64,000 nucleotides of DNA, taken from Nocardioides daeguensis (GTDB taxonomy: Bacteria; Actinomycetota; Actinomycetes; Propionibacteriales; Nocardioidaceae). The stretch is taken from positions 62,001 to 126,000 of the forward strand of contig NZ_JAHTKU010000011.1 in the NCBI RefSeq assembly GCF_019192965.1, given 5' to 3'. The stretch's first letter is position 1, and each line of letters opens with the position of its first letter. This document shows positions 8,042 to 16,780 of the stretch, piece after piece. A program made the position numbers and the translations under genes. The notes under the pieces are model-generated. The model had not been told where the DNA came from and made no database searches. It worked only from the letters and a program-made list of their open reading frames with translations.

Positions 8042-9517
8042 GTGCGCCGACTCGTAGCCCCCCTGGGCCTCCTGCTCGCCCTCCTGCTGTGCCTGCCCGG
8101 CGTGCCTGGGCTCTCCGTCGCGGGCCCCAGTCCCGCCGCGGCGAGCGAGGCGGGCGAGGCGGGCGACGTCGGCGACGGCTCCGCGCAGGGCACCGACCCG
8201 TACTGGCCGCTCGACGGCAACGGCGGCACCGACGCGCAGCACTACGACGTCCGGGTGCGCTACGACTTCGCCAGCGGGAAGCTGTGGGGGCGCACCGCGA
8301 TCGCGATGACGGCGACCGCCGACCTGCGCAGCTTCTCCCTCGACCTGCTCCTGCCGGCCACCGCGGTCCGGGTCGACGGCCGCAAGGCCCGCTTCCGCAG
8401 GGCCGGCAAGCACGAGCTGCGGGTGGTGCCGAAGGCGCCGATCGCCGCGGGGACGTCGTTCCGTGTCGTCGTGCGGTACGCCGGGAAGCCGGGTTCGTAC
8501 CGCTATGCCGGCGAGCGCAACTGGCTCGCCAGCGGTACCGAGGTGGTCGCCATGAACCAGCCGCACATGGCGCCGTGGTGGTTCCCGTCCAACGACCACC
8601 CCAGCGACAAGGCGACCTTCGACGTGCGGGTCACCGTGCCGCGGGGCAAGCAGGTGGTCGGCAACGGCGTCCGCGTGGGCCGCAAGGTCCGCGGTGGGCT
8701 CGCCACCACCCACTGGCGGATGAGCGACCCGATGGCGACCTACCTGGCGTTCTTCGCCGCGGGGCGCTACGCGATCGACCGGGGCACCACCGCCGCCGGG
8801 ATCCCGTACTACAACGCGGTCTCGCGCGGCCTCGAGCCGCGACTGCGCAGCTACGTGCGCAACGTGCTGAACCGCACCGGCGCGATCACCGACTGGCTGC
8901 AGGCGACGCTCGGCAGCTACCCGTTCGCCACCACCGGCGGCCTGGTCACCGGCCTCGACGTCGGGTTCGCGCTGGAGAACCAGACCCGGCCGACGTACGG
9001 CGCCTGGATCTACCCGGGGGTGATCGTGCACGAGCTCGCCCACCAGTGGTTCGGTGACAGCGTCGCCGTCCAGCGCTGGCGCGACATCTGGCTCAACGAG
9101 GGCTTCGCGACCTACCTGGAGGCCGCGTACGCCGCCGAGCACGGCGGGCCGGCGGTCCCGGTCTACCTGGAGCGGATGTACGACAAGACCTGCGCTGACC
9201 CGACGTCGGCCTTCTGGCGGCTGAACATCGCCGACCCCGGCGCCGCCCGTGTCTTCGACGAGGCGGTCTACGACCGCGGCGCGATGACGCTTGCCGCCCT
9301 GCGCAACCGGATCGGCGCCGGCCCGTTCGCGGCGCTGCTGCGCCGGTGGGTCGCCGAGCACCACGACGGCAACGTCACGGTCGAGCAGTTCCAGGCGCTC
9401 GCGGAGACGGTCTCCGGTGACAGCGACCTGGACGGCTTCTTCGACACCTGGCTGCGCAGCGGCACCGTCCCGGCGCCGACACCGGCCAACGGCCTGAGGG
9501 ACGTGACCTGCGGCTGA
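8042..9517 (+). CDS. Secreted M1-family zinc metallopeptidase
   Basis: A 491-residue aminopeptidase N-type enzyme. Residues 1 to about 35 form a Sec signal peptide (RRL, a long Leu-rich core, then SPAAAS). The gluzincin motif HELAHQW begins at His330, with the third zinc ligand in NEGFATYLEA (Glu353). A GxMEN exopeptidase motif is not intact: the corresponding segment reads FALENQT. It lacks the large C-terminal ERAP domain of classical PepN. The GTG start is supported by TAGATT at 8030-8035, 6 nt upstream. Substrate and exo- versus endopeptidase activity cannot be read. Confidence 0.88.
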   Translation: MRRLVAPLGLLLALLLCLPGVPGLSVAGPSPAAASEAGEAGDVGDGSAQGTDPYWPLDGNGGTDAQHYDVRVRYDFASGKLWGRTAIAMTATADLRSFSLDLLLPATAVRVDGRKARFRRAGKHELRVVPKAPIAAGTSFRVVVRYAGKPGSYRYAGERNWLASGTEVVAMNQPHMAPWWFPSNDHPSDKATFDVRVTVPRGKQVVGNGVRVGRKVRGGLATTHWRMSDPMATYLAFFAAGRYAIDRGTTAAGIPYYNAVSRGLEPRLRSYVRNVLNRTGAITDWLQATLGSYPFATTGGLVTGLDVGFALENQTRPTYGAWIYPGVIVHELAHQWFGDSVAVQRWRDIWLNEGFATYLEAAYAAEHGGPAVPVYLERMYDKTCADPTSAFWRLNIADPGAARVFDEAVYDRGAMTLAALRNRIGAGPFAALLRRWVAEHHDGNVTVEQFQALAETVSGDSDLDGFFDTWLRSGTVPAPTPANGLRDVTCG

Positions 9518-9625
9518 TCCGGGGCGGGGCCGGGCGCGCCTCCCGTGGGACACGTGGTGCCTTTGGTACCAATGGGGGATCTGCGCCTCGGGAGCGCACC
9601 TGCACACGGATGGAGAAGCCCGCAC

Positions 9626-9796
9626 ATGGACACCAAGAAGCTGATCGCGCTCGTGGTGATCGTGTTCCTCGGGTTCTGGATGTTCACCGACCCGGCCGGC
9701 CTCGCGGACACCTCGAAGTCCGCGGCCAGCAGCGGGTGGGACCTGACGACCCAGGCGTTCAGCGGGGTCATCGACTTCGTCGGCGCGATGGACTGA
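9626..9796 (+). CDS. Small single-span membrane protein
   Basis: A 56-residue protein, MDTKKLIALVVIVFLGFWMF and onward, with one N-terminal transmembrane helix (about residues 5-20) and a short soluble tail. GGAGAAG lies about 8 nt before the ATG. It sits 16 nt upstream of the PH-domain membrane protein gene, so the two are probably co-transcribed and may act together. A perfect 10-bp palindrome TTGGTACCAA at about 9563-9572 lies in the gap before it and could be a control site. No known family was recognised. Confidence 0.6.
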   Translation: MDTKKLIALVVIVFLGFWMFTDPAGLADTSKSAASSGWDLTTQAFSGVIDFVGAMD

Positions 9797-9812
9797 CCCG
9801 CGCGGCCGCGCC

Positions 9813-10355
9813 ATGGTGCTGTCCTTCGTCTCCGGCGTGGTCACCCGGCTCGGTGACCCGAACATCGGCAAGCACCTGCTGCGCGACGAGGGCGAGGTCG
9901 TCGTCGACGAGGTGACCCACCACTGGTTCGCCTACGTCCGCCCGCTGGTCGAGACCGCGCTGGCGCTGGCGCTCCTCGTCGGCAGCTGGTTCGTGTCCGT
10001 CCACGTCGCCTGGGCGCTGATCATCGCCGCGGTGGTGCTGATGGTCCGTGCCGGCTGGATGGCGCTCGGCGTCGTCCGCGACCGGTTCGTGGTGACCAAC
10101 ATGCGCGTCTTCCGGGTCCACGGTGTGCTCTCCCAGAGCCTGGCGACCATGCCGTTGAGCCGGATCCTCGACATCTCGGTGCAAAAGCCGCTCCACGGCC
10201 GGCTGCTCGGCTTCGGCCACTTCTGCTTCGAGTCCGCGGCCCAGGAGCAGGGCCTGCGTGACATCCGGTACGTCGGTCGCCCCGACGACCGTGACCTCGC
10301 CATCCAGCGCGTGGTCCAGCGGGCGGGCCTGCGGGGACCGCGCGTCCCGAACTGA
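9813..10355 (+). CDS. Bacterial PH-domain (bPH2/YdbS-like) membrane protein
   Basis: A 180-residue protein with two close transmembrane helices at about residues 45-78, followed by a PH-like domain (VVRDRFVVTNMRVFRVHG...ISVQKPLHGRLLGFG) typical of the YdbS/DUF304 group. These proteins sit in the cytoplasmic membrane; their role is not established. It starts 16 nt after the small membrane protein gene and is followed by a strong hairpin at 10359-10408, so this two-gene unit probably ends here. Confidence 0.8.
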   Translation: MVLSFVSGVVTRLGDPNIGKHLLRDEGEVVVDEVTHHWFAYVRPLVETALALALLVGSWFVSVHVAWALIIAAVVLMVRAGWMALGVVRDRFVVTNMRVFRVHGVLSQSLATMPLSRILDISVQKPLHGRLLGFGHFCFESAAQEQGLRDIRYVGRPDDRDLAIQRVVQRAGLRGPRVPN

Positions 10356-10358
10356 GTC

Positions 10359-10408
10359 GAGTCGGGTGGGTGAGGGTGACCTATCGACCACTCTCACCCA
10401 CCCGACTC
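10359..10408. terminator. Hairpin terminator after the PH-domain gene
   Basis: Sixteen-base arms (GAGTCGGGTGGGTGAG at 10359-10374 and its complement at 10393-10408) around an 18-nt loop that can extend the stem further. It lies 4 nt after the upstream stop and ends 10 nt before the -10 hexamer of the next gene. No U-tract is present. Confidence 0.7.
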
Positions 10409-10430
10409 GGGTGTTCGTAGGATTGCGCCC

Positions 10431-11399
10431 ATGACGCAGCAGCCGTTCTCCCGTCCCGGTGCGATCGACCTGTCCGCGCTGAGGCGCACCCCGCCGGCCG
10501 GTGCCGGTGCCGGTGCGGCTGGCGCGCCCGCGGGTGGCGGCGGCGCGGGCGGCGGGTCGACGTCGGCGTACTCCGTCGCGGTGGACGAGGCGAACTTCCA
10601 GGCGGTGCTCGAGGCGTCGATGACGGCGCCGGTCGTGCTCGTCTTCTCCTCGCCCTCCCAGTCGCCGGAGAGCGCCCAGCTCGCGCTCGACGTGGCCACC
10701 GTCGCCGACGAGTACGACGGCCGGTTCCTCGCCGCGACGATCGACGTCGACGCAGTGCCGCAGATCGCGCAGGCGATGCAGATCCCGCAGGTCCCGCTGA
10801 TGCTGGTGCTGCTCGACGGTCGTCCGGCGACGCAGCCGATCCCCGGCGCCGCGCCGATCGACGACATCCGCGCGCTGTTCAACCAGCTCGCCCAGCAGCT
10901 CACCGCGCAGGGCATCGCCGGGCGCCACCAGCCCAACGCCTTCGGGACCGCGGGCGGCGGGCTCGCCGAGGGCGAGGAGCCGGAGATCGACCCGCGCTAC
11001 GTCCCCGCGCAGGACGCGCTGGCGGCCGGCGACATCGACGCCGCGGTCGCGGAGTACCAGAAGCTCGTCGACGCCAACCCCGCCGACCACGAGGCCGCGG
11101 CCGGGCTGGCGATGGCGAAGGTGCTGCAGCGCACCCAGGGCGTCGACCTCAACGCCGCCCGGGCTGCGGCCGCCGCCCACCCCGACGACGTCGACGCGCA
11201 GACCATGGTCGCCGACATGGACATGCTCGGTGGCCACGTCGAGGACGCCTTCGCGCGGCTCGTCGAGCTGGTCCGGCGTACGTCGGGCAAGGAGCGCGAC
11301 CAGGCCCGCGAGCACCTCGTCGGCCTGTTCGGTGCCGTCGGCAACGACGACCCGCGGGTCCTCAAGGGCCGCCAGGCGCTCGCTTCCGCGCTGTTCTGA
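10431..11399 (+). CDS. YbbN-type thioredoxin-like/TPR co-chaperone
   Basis: A 322-residue protein with a Pro/Gly/Ala-rich N-terminal linker, a thioredoxin fold (about residues 55-150) and C-terminal TPR-like helices (about 185-320), the layout of YbbN/CnoX and its actinobacterial relatives such as Rv1324. The active-site position reads VFSSPSQSPES, so the CxxC is absent and no disulfide redox activity is expected; a holdase or adaptor role is more likely. TAGGAT at 10418-10423 is 7 nt before the ATG. The EI24-domain gene starts 14 nt downstream. Confidence 0.85.
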   Translation: MTQQPFSRPGAIDLSALRRTPPAGAGAGAAGAPAGGGGAGGGSTSAYSVAVDEANFQAVLEASMTAPVVLVFSSPSQSPESAQLALDVATVADEYDGRFLAATIDVDAVPQIAQAMQIPQVPLMLVLLDGRPATQPIPGAAPIDDIRALFNQLAQQLTAQGIAGRHQPNAFGTAGGGLAEGEEPEIDPRYVPAQDALAAGDIDAAVAEYQKLVDANPADHEAAAGLAMAKVLQRTQGVDLNAARAAAAAHPDDVDAQTMVADMDMLGGHVEDAFARLVELVRRTSGKERDQAREHLVGLFGAVGNDDPRVLKGRQALASALF

Positions 11400-11413
11400 C
11401 GCGGGCTCCTGGC

Positions 11414-12157
11414 ATGGGTTTCGGGCGCGGCGCCGGGTATCTCCTGCGCGGGCTGCGCCTGTGGCGCGAGCGTCCCGCGCTGATGCTGCTGGGCATCGTC
11501 CCCGCCGTGATCGTGGCGGCCCTCGTGGCGGCGCTGTTCGTCGTCCTCGTGCTGTACGTCGACGACGTGGTCGGCTGGGCGACGCCGTTCGCCGACGGCT
11601 GGGACGAGACGGTCCGTGGCCTGTTCCGTGCCGCGCTCTACGTGCTGGTCCTCGCGGGCGCCGGGATGCTCGCGATCGTCACCTACACCGGCCTGACCCT
11701 GGCCGTGGGCGATCCCTTCTACGAGAAGATCTGGAAGGAGGTCGAGCTCTCGCTCGGCGGTGACGTCCCCGACCGGGGGGTCGGCTGGGTCCGCGGCGCG
11801 ACCGACGGGCTGGCGCTCGTCGTGCTCGGCCTGGCCACGGCGATCGGCGTCTTCCTGATCGGGCTGCTGCCCGTCGTCGGCACGGTGGTCGGCGCCGTGC
11901 TCGGGCTCGCCGTCTCCGGCCGGCTGCTCGCCGGCGAGCTCGTCTCCCGACCGCTCGAGGCTCGGGGCATGGACCGCGCCGCCCGGGCGGCGCTGATGCG
12001 CCGGCACCGCGGCGCGATGCTCGGCTTCGGCGTGTGCGTCCAGGCCTGCTTCCTGGTGCCCTTCGGCGGCATCCTGGTCATGCCGGCGGCGGTCGCCGGC
12101 GCGACCTACCTGGCCCGGGAGGCGCTGGAGCCCGGCGCCGGGCTCAGCCCGCGCTGA
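11414..12157 (+). CDS. EI24/CysZ-like integral membrane protein
   Basis: A 247-residue protein with several hydrophobic segments (around residues 20-45, 75-105, 135-165 and 195-230), including the EI24-typical GDPFYEKIWKEVE after the second helix. EI24-domain proteins include the sulfate permease CysZ, but the actinobacterial members are uncharacterised, so transport of sulfate is only a possibility. It begins 14 nt after the YbbN-like gene, and its last 14 nt overlap the 3' end of the convergent LysR gene. Confidence 0.78.
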   Translation: MGFGRGAGYLLRGLRLWRERPALMLLGIVPAVIVAALVAALFVVLVLYVDDVVGWATPFADGWDETVRGLFRAALYVLVLAGAGMLAIVTYTGLTLAVGDPFYEKIWKEVELSLGGDVPDRGVGWVRGATDGLALVVLGLATAIGVFLIGLLPVVGTVVGAVLGLAVSGRLLAGELVSRPLEARGMDRAARAALMRRHRGAMLGFGVCVQACFLVPFGGILVMPAAVAGATYLAREALEPGAGLSPR

Positions 12158-13043
12158 CCCCGTCGAACGCCGCCAGCACCGCCCGGACCGCCGGCGAGTC
12201 GGCCATCGTGCGCCGGTGCAGCGCGTCGATGAGCCGGACCGGCTCGGGATCGGCCACCGGTACGGCGACCAGGTCGGCGCCGAGCGCCGCGCGCCCCATA
12301 CGGGGGACCAGCGCGACGCCGAGCCCGGCTCGCACCAGGGCGAGGTGGGACTCGAACTCCGCGGAGACGTGGGCGATGCGGGGAGGACGGCCGGTGCCGT
12401 CGTACATCCGGGAGAGCCACTGGCGACAGATCGTGCCCTCGGGGGTGGCGATCCAGCCGACGTCGACCAGGTCGTGCGGCGTGACCCGGGTGCGGGTGGC
12501 GAGCGGGTCCTCGCGGTGCACGATCAGGTCGGCGACGTCGCCGTGCAGGGGAGTGGCGGCGACGTGGTCGGGGACGGCGAGCGGGACGCCGCCCCAGCGA
12601 TGCACGATCCCGAGCTCGACCTGACCGCTCGCGACCAGCTCGACGACGTCCCACGGCTCGGCCTCGCGCAGCGTGAGGGTGAGGCCGGGGTGGGCGTCGC
12701 GCAGGCTGCGGGCGATCGGTGCCACCAGGCCACGCATGGCGGTGGAGAAGGCGGCGAGCCGGATCCGACCGGCCACGACGCCGGCGCGCTGCTGCAAGGT
12801 GGCCTCGAGCTGCTCGAGGTCCGCGAGGACCTGCTCGCCGGCGTCGACGAGGTGCTGGCCGTGGCTGGTCAGCATCACCCCGCGACCGACCCGCTCGAGC
12901 AGGGGGACGCCGGTCTGCTTCTCCAGGCGCTTGACCTGCTGGGAGATGGCGCTCGGGGTGTACCCGGTCGCGGTGGCCGCGCCGACCACCGAGCCGTGGG
13001 TGGCGACGGCGCGGAGGCCGGCGAGCGCGTCCAGATCGATCAT
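12144..13043 (-). CDS. LysR-family transcriptional regulator
   Basis: A 299-residue LysR protein: the winged HTH at residues 1-60 (LDALAGLRAVATHGSVVGAA and GYTPSAISQQVKRLEKQ), then a two-lobed co-inducer domain. It is transcribed divergently from the EamA transporter gene, the usual arrangement for a LysR protein and its target, so the transporter is the likely target. The ATG at 13043 lies 6 nt from a TAGCGT hexamer (complement of 13050-13055). The effector is unknown. Confidence 0.88.
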   Translation of the reverse strand: MIDLDALAGLRAVATHGSVVGAATATGYTPSAISQQVKRLEKQTGVPLLERVGRGVMLTSHGQHLVDAGEQVLADLEQLEATLQQRAGVVAGRIRLAAFSTAMRGLVAPIARSLRDAHPGLTLTLREAEPWDVVELVASGQVELGIVHRWGGVPLAVPDHVAATPLHGDVADLIVHREDPLATRTRVTPHDLVDVGWIATPEGTICRQWLSRMYDGTGRPPRIAHVSAEFESHLALVRAGLGVALVPRMGRAALGADLVAVPVADPEPVRLIDALHRRTMADSPAVRAVLAAFDGVSAG

Positions 13044-13104
13044 GCAGCAACGCTACATCGTTCGCCGCAGTTCTGTTTGCTGGTGCTTCAACGTCGGGCC
13101 CGGG
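13044..13104. promoter_or_regulatory. Divergent lysR/eamA control region
   Basis: The 61-bp gap contains the lysR -10 (13050-13055, minus strand) and the inverted pair CAGCAA (about 13045) and TTGCTG (about 13078), plus AACG/CGTT arms around 13050-13063. These could be LysR contact sites, but no clean T-N11-A box stands out. Confidence 0.35.
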
Positions 13105-14097
13105 ATGCTGGACGACGTGAGCCGCCGTGACCAGTCCCTCGCCGCCCTCGTCGCCGCGATCTGGGGCTTCAACTTCGTCGTCATCGACTGGGGCATGGGC
13201 GAGGTGCCGCCGCTGCTGTTCCTCGCCGCCCGTTTCCTCGCCGTCGTCGTCCCGGCGGTCTTCCTGCTCGACCCGCCGCCGGTGCCGTGGCGCACCGTCG
13301 CCGCGGTCGGCACCTTCATGTCGCTGGGCCAGTTCGCGTTCCTCTACGTCGCCATGGACGCCGGGATGCCGCCCGGGCTCGCCGGGCTGGTGCTCCAGGC
13401 GCAGGTGGTGCTCACCATCGTGCTGGCCGCCGCGGTGCTGCGCGAGCGGCCGACCGGCCCGCAGGTGGCCGGTGTCGTGCTCGGCGTCCTCGGGCTCGTG
13501 GTCGTCGGCCTCGGCCGCGGCGGCCACGTCCCCGCGGTGGCCCTGCTGCTGTGCCTGACGGCCGCCCTCATGTGGGCGATCGGCAACGTCGTCTCGCGCG
13601 CCTCGGGCGCCACCGGCGGGCTGTCGCTGACCGTGTGGTCCGCGCTCGTCGTACCGGTGCCGCTCGTGCTGCTCTCCCTCGTGGTCGACGGCCCGGCGGC
13701 GGTGGTCGACGGGATCGGCGCCTTCGGGTGGCGGGCGGCGGTCTCGACGCTCTACACCGCCGGCCTCGCCTCGCTGGTGGGCTACGGGATCTTCAACACC
13801 CTGCTCTCGCGCAACCCGTCGGCCGCGGTGGTGCCGTGGATCCTGCTCGTGCCGCCCGTCGCCATCGGCTCGGCGTGGGCGCTGCTCGACGAGGTGCCCT
13901 CGACCGGGGAGCTGGTCGGGGGAGCGGTGCTGGTGCTCGGGGTGGCCGTGTCGGCGCGCCCCATGCGGTTCGGTCGTGGCCAGGCGGAATCGGCGACCAG
14001 AACGGATGGGGTGCGGGAGGTCAGCGACCAGACTCCGTGTACGCCGGCCCCGTCCCGGCCAGGCTCGCCAGGGCGGCCCGCACCCGCCGGGCGGTGA
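13105..14097 (+). CDS. EamA-family (DMT) transporter
   Basis: A 330-residue transporter of two EamA repeats with about ten transmembrane helices; the first repeat opens with ALVAAIWGFNFVVI and the second with LMWAIGNVVSRAS. Relatives export amino acids or metabolites; the substrate is unknown. ATG 13105 or GTG 13117 could be the start. The last ~45 residues (after VLGVAVSARPM) are hydrophilic and Pro-rich and are encoded where the frame runs 77 nt into the 3' end of the convergent NUDIX gene, so the original stop may have been lost. Divergent from lysR. Confidence 0.85.
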   Translation: MLDDVSRRDQSLAALVAAIWGFNFVVIDWGMGEVPPLLFLAARFLAVVVPAVFLLDPPPVPWRTVAAVGTFMSLGQFAFLYVAMDAGMPPGLAGLVLQAQVVLTIVLAAAVLRERPTGPQVAGVVLGVLGLVVVGLGRGGHVPAVALLLCLTAALMWAIGNVVSRASGATGGLSLTVWSALVVPVPLVLLSLVVDGPAAVVDGIGAFGWRAAVSTLYTAGLASLVGYGIFNTLLSRNPSAAVVPWILLVPPVAIGSAWALLDEVPSTGELVGGAVLVLGVAVSARPMRFGRGQAESATRTDGVREVSDQTPCTPAPSRPGSPGRPAPAGR

Positions 14098-14803
14098 AGT
14101 CGGCCGCCCGCTCGTCGATCTCGGCGAGGGTGAGGAAGTCGGCCGTCTTGATCTCCCTGGCCTGCGGGACGATCTGTTGCACGATCGACGCCGGGTGCAC
14201 GCCGCCGTCGAACACCAGGCACAGGGCGTCGTCCCAGCCGCCCCACGGCGGCAGCCAGTCGGTGAGGAGCAGCCGGCCCGCCTCGATGGTGAGGTCGAGC
14301 TCCTCCTCGACCTCGCGGGAGACCGCGACCCGGGGCGACTCACCGACCTCGACCACGCCGCCGGGCAGGTCCCAGTCGGCCTTGTAGGTCAGGTTGCACA
14401 GGAGCACCCGTGGCTCGGACCCGTCGGCCCCGTCGGAGTCGCGCACCAGCATCTGGCCGATCCCGCGCTTGCGCGGCAGGAAGGAGTTGAGCAGCGCCCG
14501 GAACCCGCCCGGCTCGTGCACCGGGACGTCGTCGACCAGCCGCGCGTAGACCACCACGTCGCCCGCCCGGCCCCGCTGGACGCCCTCGCGCCGCAGCCCC
14601 GACCAGGTCGCGATCCGCTGCGCCTCCGCGTCGTCGATGGCGACCTTCACCTCGACCCGATCGTGGTCGGTGAGGGCGGCGGCCACCTGGTGGCGCACGA
14701 CATCGACGGCGGCCTGCCAGCCGCGCTCGGTCAGGTCCGAGGTCCAGGTCAGCCGGGCGATCCCGTCATCGACGGTCCAGTGGCTGATCTCGGGCTCGGA
14801 CAC
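14021..14803 (-). CDS. NUDIX hydrolase with GNAT-like N-terminal part
   Basis: A 260-residue protein. The C-terminal half has a complete NUDIX box (GGVVEVGES, then REVEEEL), so it should hydrolyse a nucleoside diphosphate linked to X. The first ~95 residues look like the central and last strands of a GNAT acetyltransferase fold (AEAQRIATWSGLRREGVQRG, then VVVYARL), as in a GNAT-NUDIX fusion, though the acetyl-CoA loop is not convincing. The GTG start is 6 nt from TAGGGT (complement of 14810-14815). Its 3' end overlaps the EamA gene and its start is 5 nt from the end of glgB. Confidence 0.8.
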   Translation of the reverse strand: MSEPEISHWTVDDGIARLTWTSDLTERGWQAAVDVVRHQVAAALTDHDRVEVKVAIDDAEAQRIATWSGLRREGVQRGRAGDVVVYARLVDDVPVHEPGGFRALLNSFLPRKRGIGQMLVRDSDGADGSEPRVLLCNLTYKADWDLPGGVVEVGESPRVAVSREVEEELDLTIEAGRLLLTDWLPPWGGWDDALCLVFDGGVHPASIVQQIVPQAREIKTADFLTLAEIDERAADFTARRVRAALASLAGTGPAYTESGR

Positions 14804-14807
14804 GGGG

Positions 14808-16745
14808 TCACCCTACGGGTGAGCGCAACCAGAGCGTGGCGAGAGGGGGCACCACGAGGTCGGCGTACGCCGGGCTGCCGCCGGGCGCGCCCGACTCGAG
14901 CGGACCGGCCGCCCGCGCCTGCACCACGCCGAGGTTGCCGACCCCGCTGCCGCCGTACGCCGTGGCGTCGGAGTTGAGCAGCTCGGTCCACTCGCCGGCG
15001 ACCGGGAGGCCGAGCCGGTAGTCGTGGGGGACGGCGGCGAAGTTGGTGACGCAGACCAGGTCCGGTGAGCCGGCGTCACCGGCGCGGCGTACGAACGAGA
15101 AGACGTTGTGGCCGGCGTCCTGCGCGTCGATCCAGGCGAACCCGGCCGGGTCGTTGTCGAGGCGCCACAGCGCGGGCTCCTCGCGGTAGCGGGCGTTGAG
15201 GTCGCGCACGAAGTCACGCACGCCGGCGTGGTCGGGCTTCTGCAGCAGCCACCAGTCGAGCTCGCGTGCCTCGGCCCACTCGGTCTCCTGCGCGAGCTCG
15301 GTGCCCATCATCACCAGCTGCTTGCCGGGGTGCGCCCACATGTAGGCGAGGTAGGCGCGCAGCGTCGCGAGCTGCTGCCACCGGTCGCCGGGCATCTTGC
15401 GCACCAGCGAACCCTTGCCGTGGACCACCTCGTCGTGGCTGAGCGGCAGCACGTAGTTCTCCGAGAACGCATAGACGAGCGAGAACGCCATCTCGCCGTG
15501 GTGGTACGAGCGGTGCACCGGGTCGTGCGCGAGGTAGCGCAGGCTGTCGTGCATCCAGCCCATGTTCCACTTGAACCCGAACCCCAGCCCGCCGCCCGAC
15601 GTCGCCCCCGTCACGCCCGGCCACGCGGTGGACTCCTCGGCGATCGTGACGATCCCCGGCACCCGCTTGTAGGCCGTCGCGTTCAGCTCCTGCAGGAACT
15701 GCACGGCCTCGAGGTGCTCGTGACCGCCGTACCGGTTGGGGGTCCACGCGCCGTCCTTGCGGCCGTAGTCGAGGTAGAGCATCGAGGCGACGCCGTCGAC
15801 CCGCAGGCCGTCGACGTGGAACTCCTCGAGCCAGTACAGCGCGTTGGCGACCAGGAAGTTGCGGACCTCGGGCCGGCCGAAGTCGAAGATGTAGGAGCCC
15901 CACTCGGGATGCCAGCCGCGCTGCGGGTCGGGGTGCTCGTAGAGCGGCGTCCCGTCGAAGCGGACCAGCGCCCAGTCGTCGGTCGCGAAGTGGCCGGGCA
16001 CCCAGTCGAGGATCACCGCGATGCCGGCCTGGTGCAGGGCGTCGACGAGGCGCCGGAAGCCGTCGGGGTCGCCGAACCGGGCGTCGGGGGCGAAGTAGCC
16101 GGTCACGTGGTAGCCCCAGGAGCCGCCGAACGGGTGCTGCATGACCGGCATCAGCTCGACGTGGGTGAACCCCAGGTCGGCGAGGTAGCCGGGCAGGTCG
16201 GCGGCGAGCTCGTCGTACGACCAGAAGGAGCCGTCGGGGTGGCGCTTCCACGAGCCGAGGTGGAGCTCGTACGTCGCCATCGGCTCGTTGACCGGTTGCC
16301 TGGTCGCGCGCGCGGCGAGCCAGGCGTCGTCCTGCCAGGTGTGGGCGCTGGAGAAGACGCGCGACGCCGTCGCCGGCGGGGCCTCCGCGTGGAACGCCAT
16401 CGGGTCGGCCTTGTGGCGCCAGATGCCGTCGGCGCCCTCGACGACGTACTTGTAGGAGGCGCCGGACCCGACGCCCGGTACGAAGACCTCCCAGAGGCCG
16501 GAGCCGATCGTGGTCAGCCGGTGGGCGTTGCCGTCCCAGCCGTTGAAGTCGCCGACGACGCTGACGTTGCGGGCGTTGGGGGCCCAGACGACGAAGCTGG
16601 TCCCTGGTTCGGGCTCGGCGCGGACGTGGGCACCGAGGACGTGCCACAGCTGCTCGTGCCGACCCTCGCCGACGAGGTGGAGGTCCATCTCGCCGAGGAA
16701 GGACGCTGCGGTTGCGGATGGGGTGCTGCGCTCAGTGGGCGGCAT
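14808..16745 (-). CDS. glgB: 1,4-alpha-glucan branching enzyme
   Basis: A 645-residue GH13 enzyme that cuts alpha-1,4-glucan and re-attaches the chain in alpha-1,6 linkage. It has a CBM48 domain (about residues 35-125, [18 protein letters not shown]), a GH13 barrel with the nucleophile in [16 protein letters not shown], the acid/base in [10 protein letters not shown] and the stabiliser in [12 protein letters not shown], and a C-terminal beta domain. It lacks the extra ~100-residue N-terminal domain of ~730-residue GlgBs. The ATG lies 7 nt from a TAGACT hexamer (complement of 16753-16758). It serves the GlgE pathway encoded 4 kb away. Confidence 0.95.
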   Translation of the reverse strand: MPPTERSTPSATAASFLGEMDLHLVGEGRHEQLWHVLGAHVRAEPEPGTSFVVWAPNARNVSVVGDFNGWDGNAHRLTTIGSGLWEVFVPGVGSGASYKYVVEGADGIWRHKADPMAFHAEAPPATASRVFSSAHTWQDDAWLAARATRQPVNEPMATYELHLGSWKRHPDGSFWSYDELAADLPGYLADLGFTHVELMPVMQHPFGGSWGYHVTGYFAPDARFGDPDGFRRLVDALHQAGIAVILDWVPGHFATDDWALVRFDGTPLYEHPDPQRGWHPEWGSYIFDFGRPEVRNFLVANALYWLEEFHVDGLRVDGVASMLYLDYGRKDGAWTPNRYGGHEHLEAVQFLQELNATAYKRVPGIVTIAEESTAWPGVTGATSGGGLGFGFKWNMGWMHDSLRYLAHDPVHRSYHHGEMAFSLVYAFSENYVLPLSHDEVVHGKGSLVRKMPGDRWQQLATLRAYLAYMWAHPGKQLVMMGTELAQETEWAEARELDWWLLQKPDHAGVRDFVRDLNARYREEPALWRLDNDPAGFAWIDAQDAGHNVFSFVRRAGDAGSPDLVCVTNFAAVPHDYRLGLPVAGEWTELLNSDATAYGGSGVGNLGVVQARAAGPLESGAPGGSPAYADLVVPPLATLWLRSPVG

Positions 16746-16780
16746 CTCGTTGAGTCTAGCCCGTGGGGAATGATGCGCGG

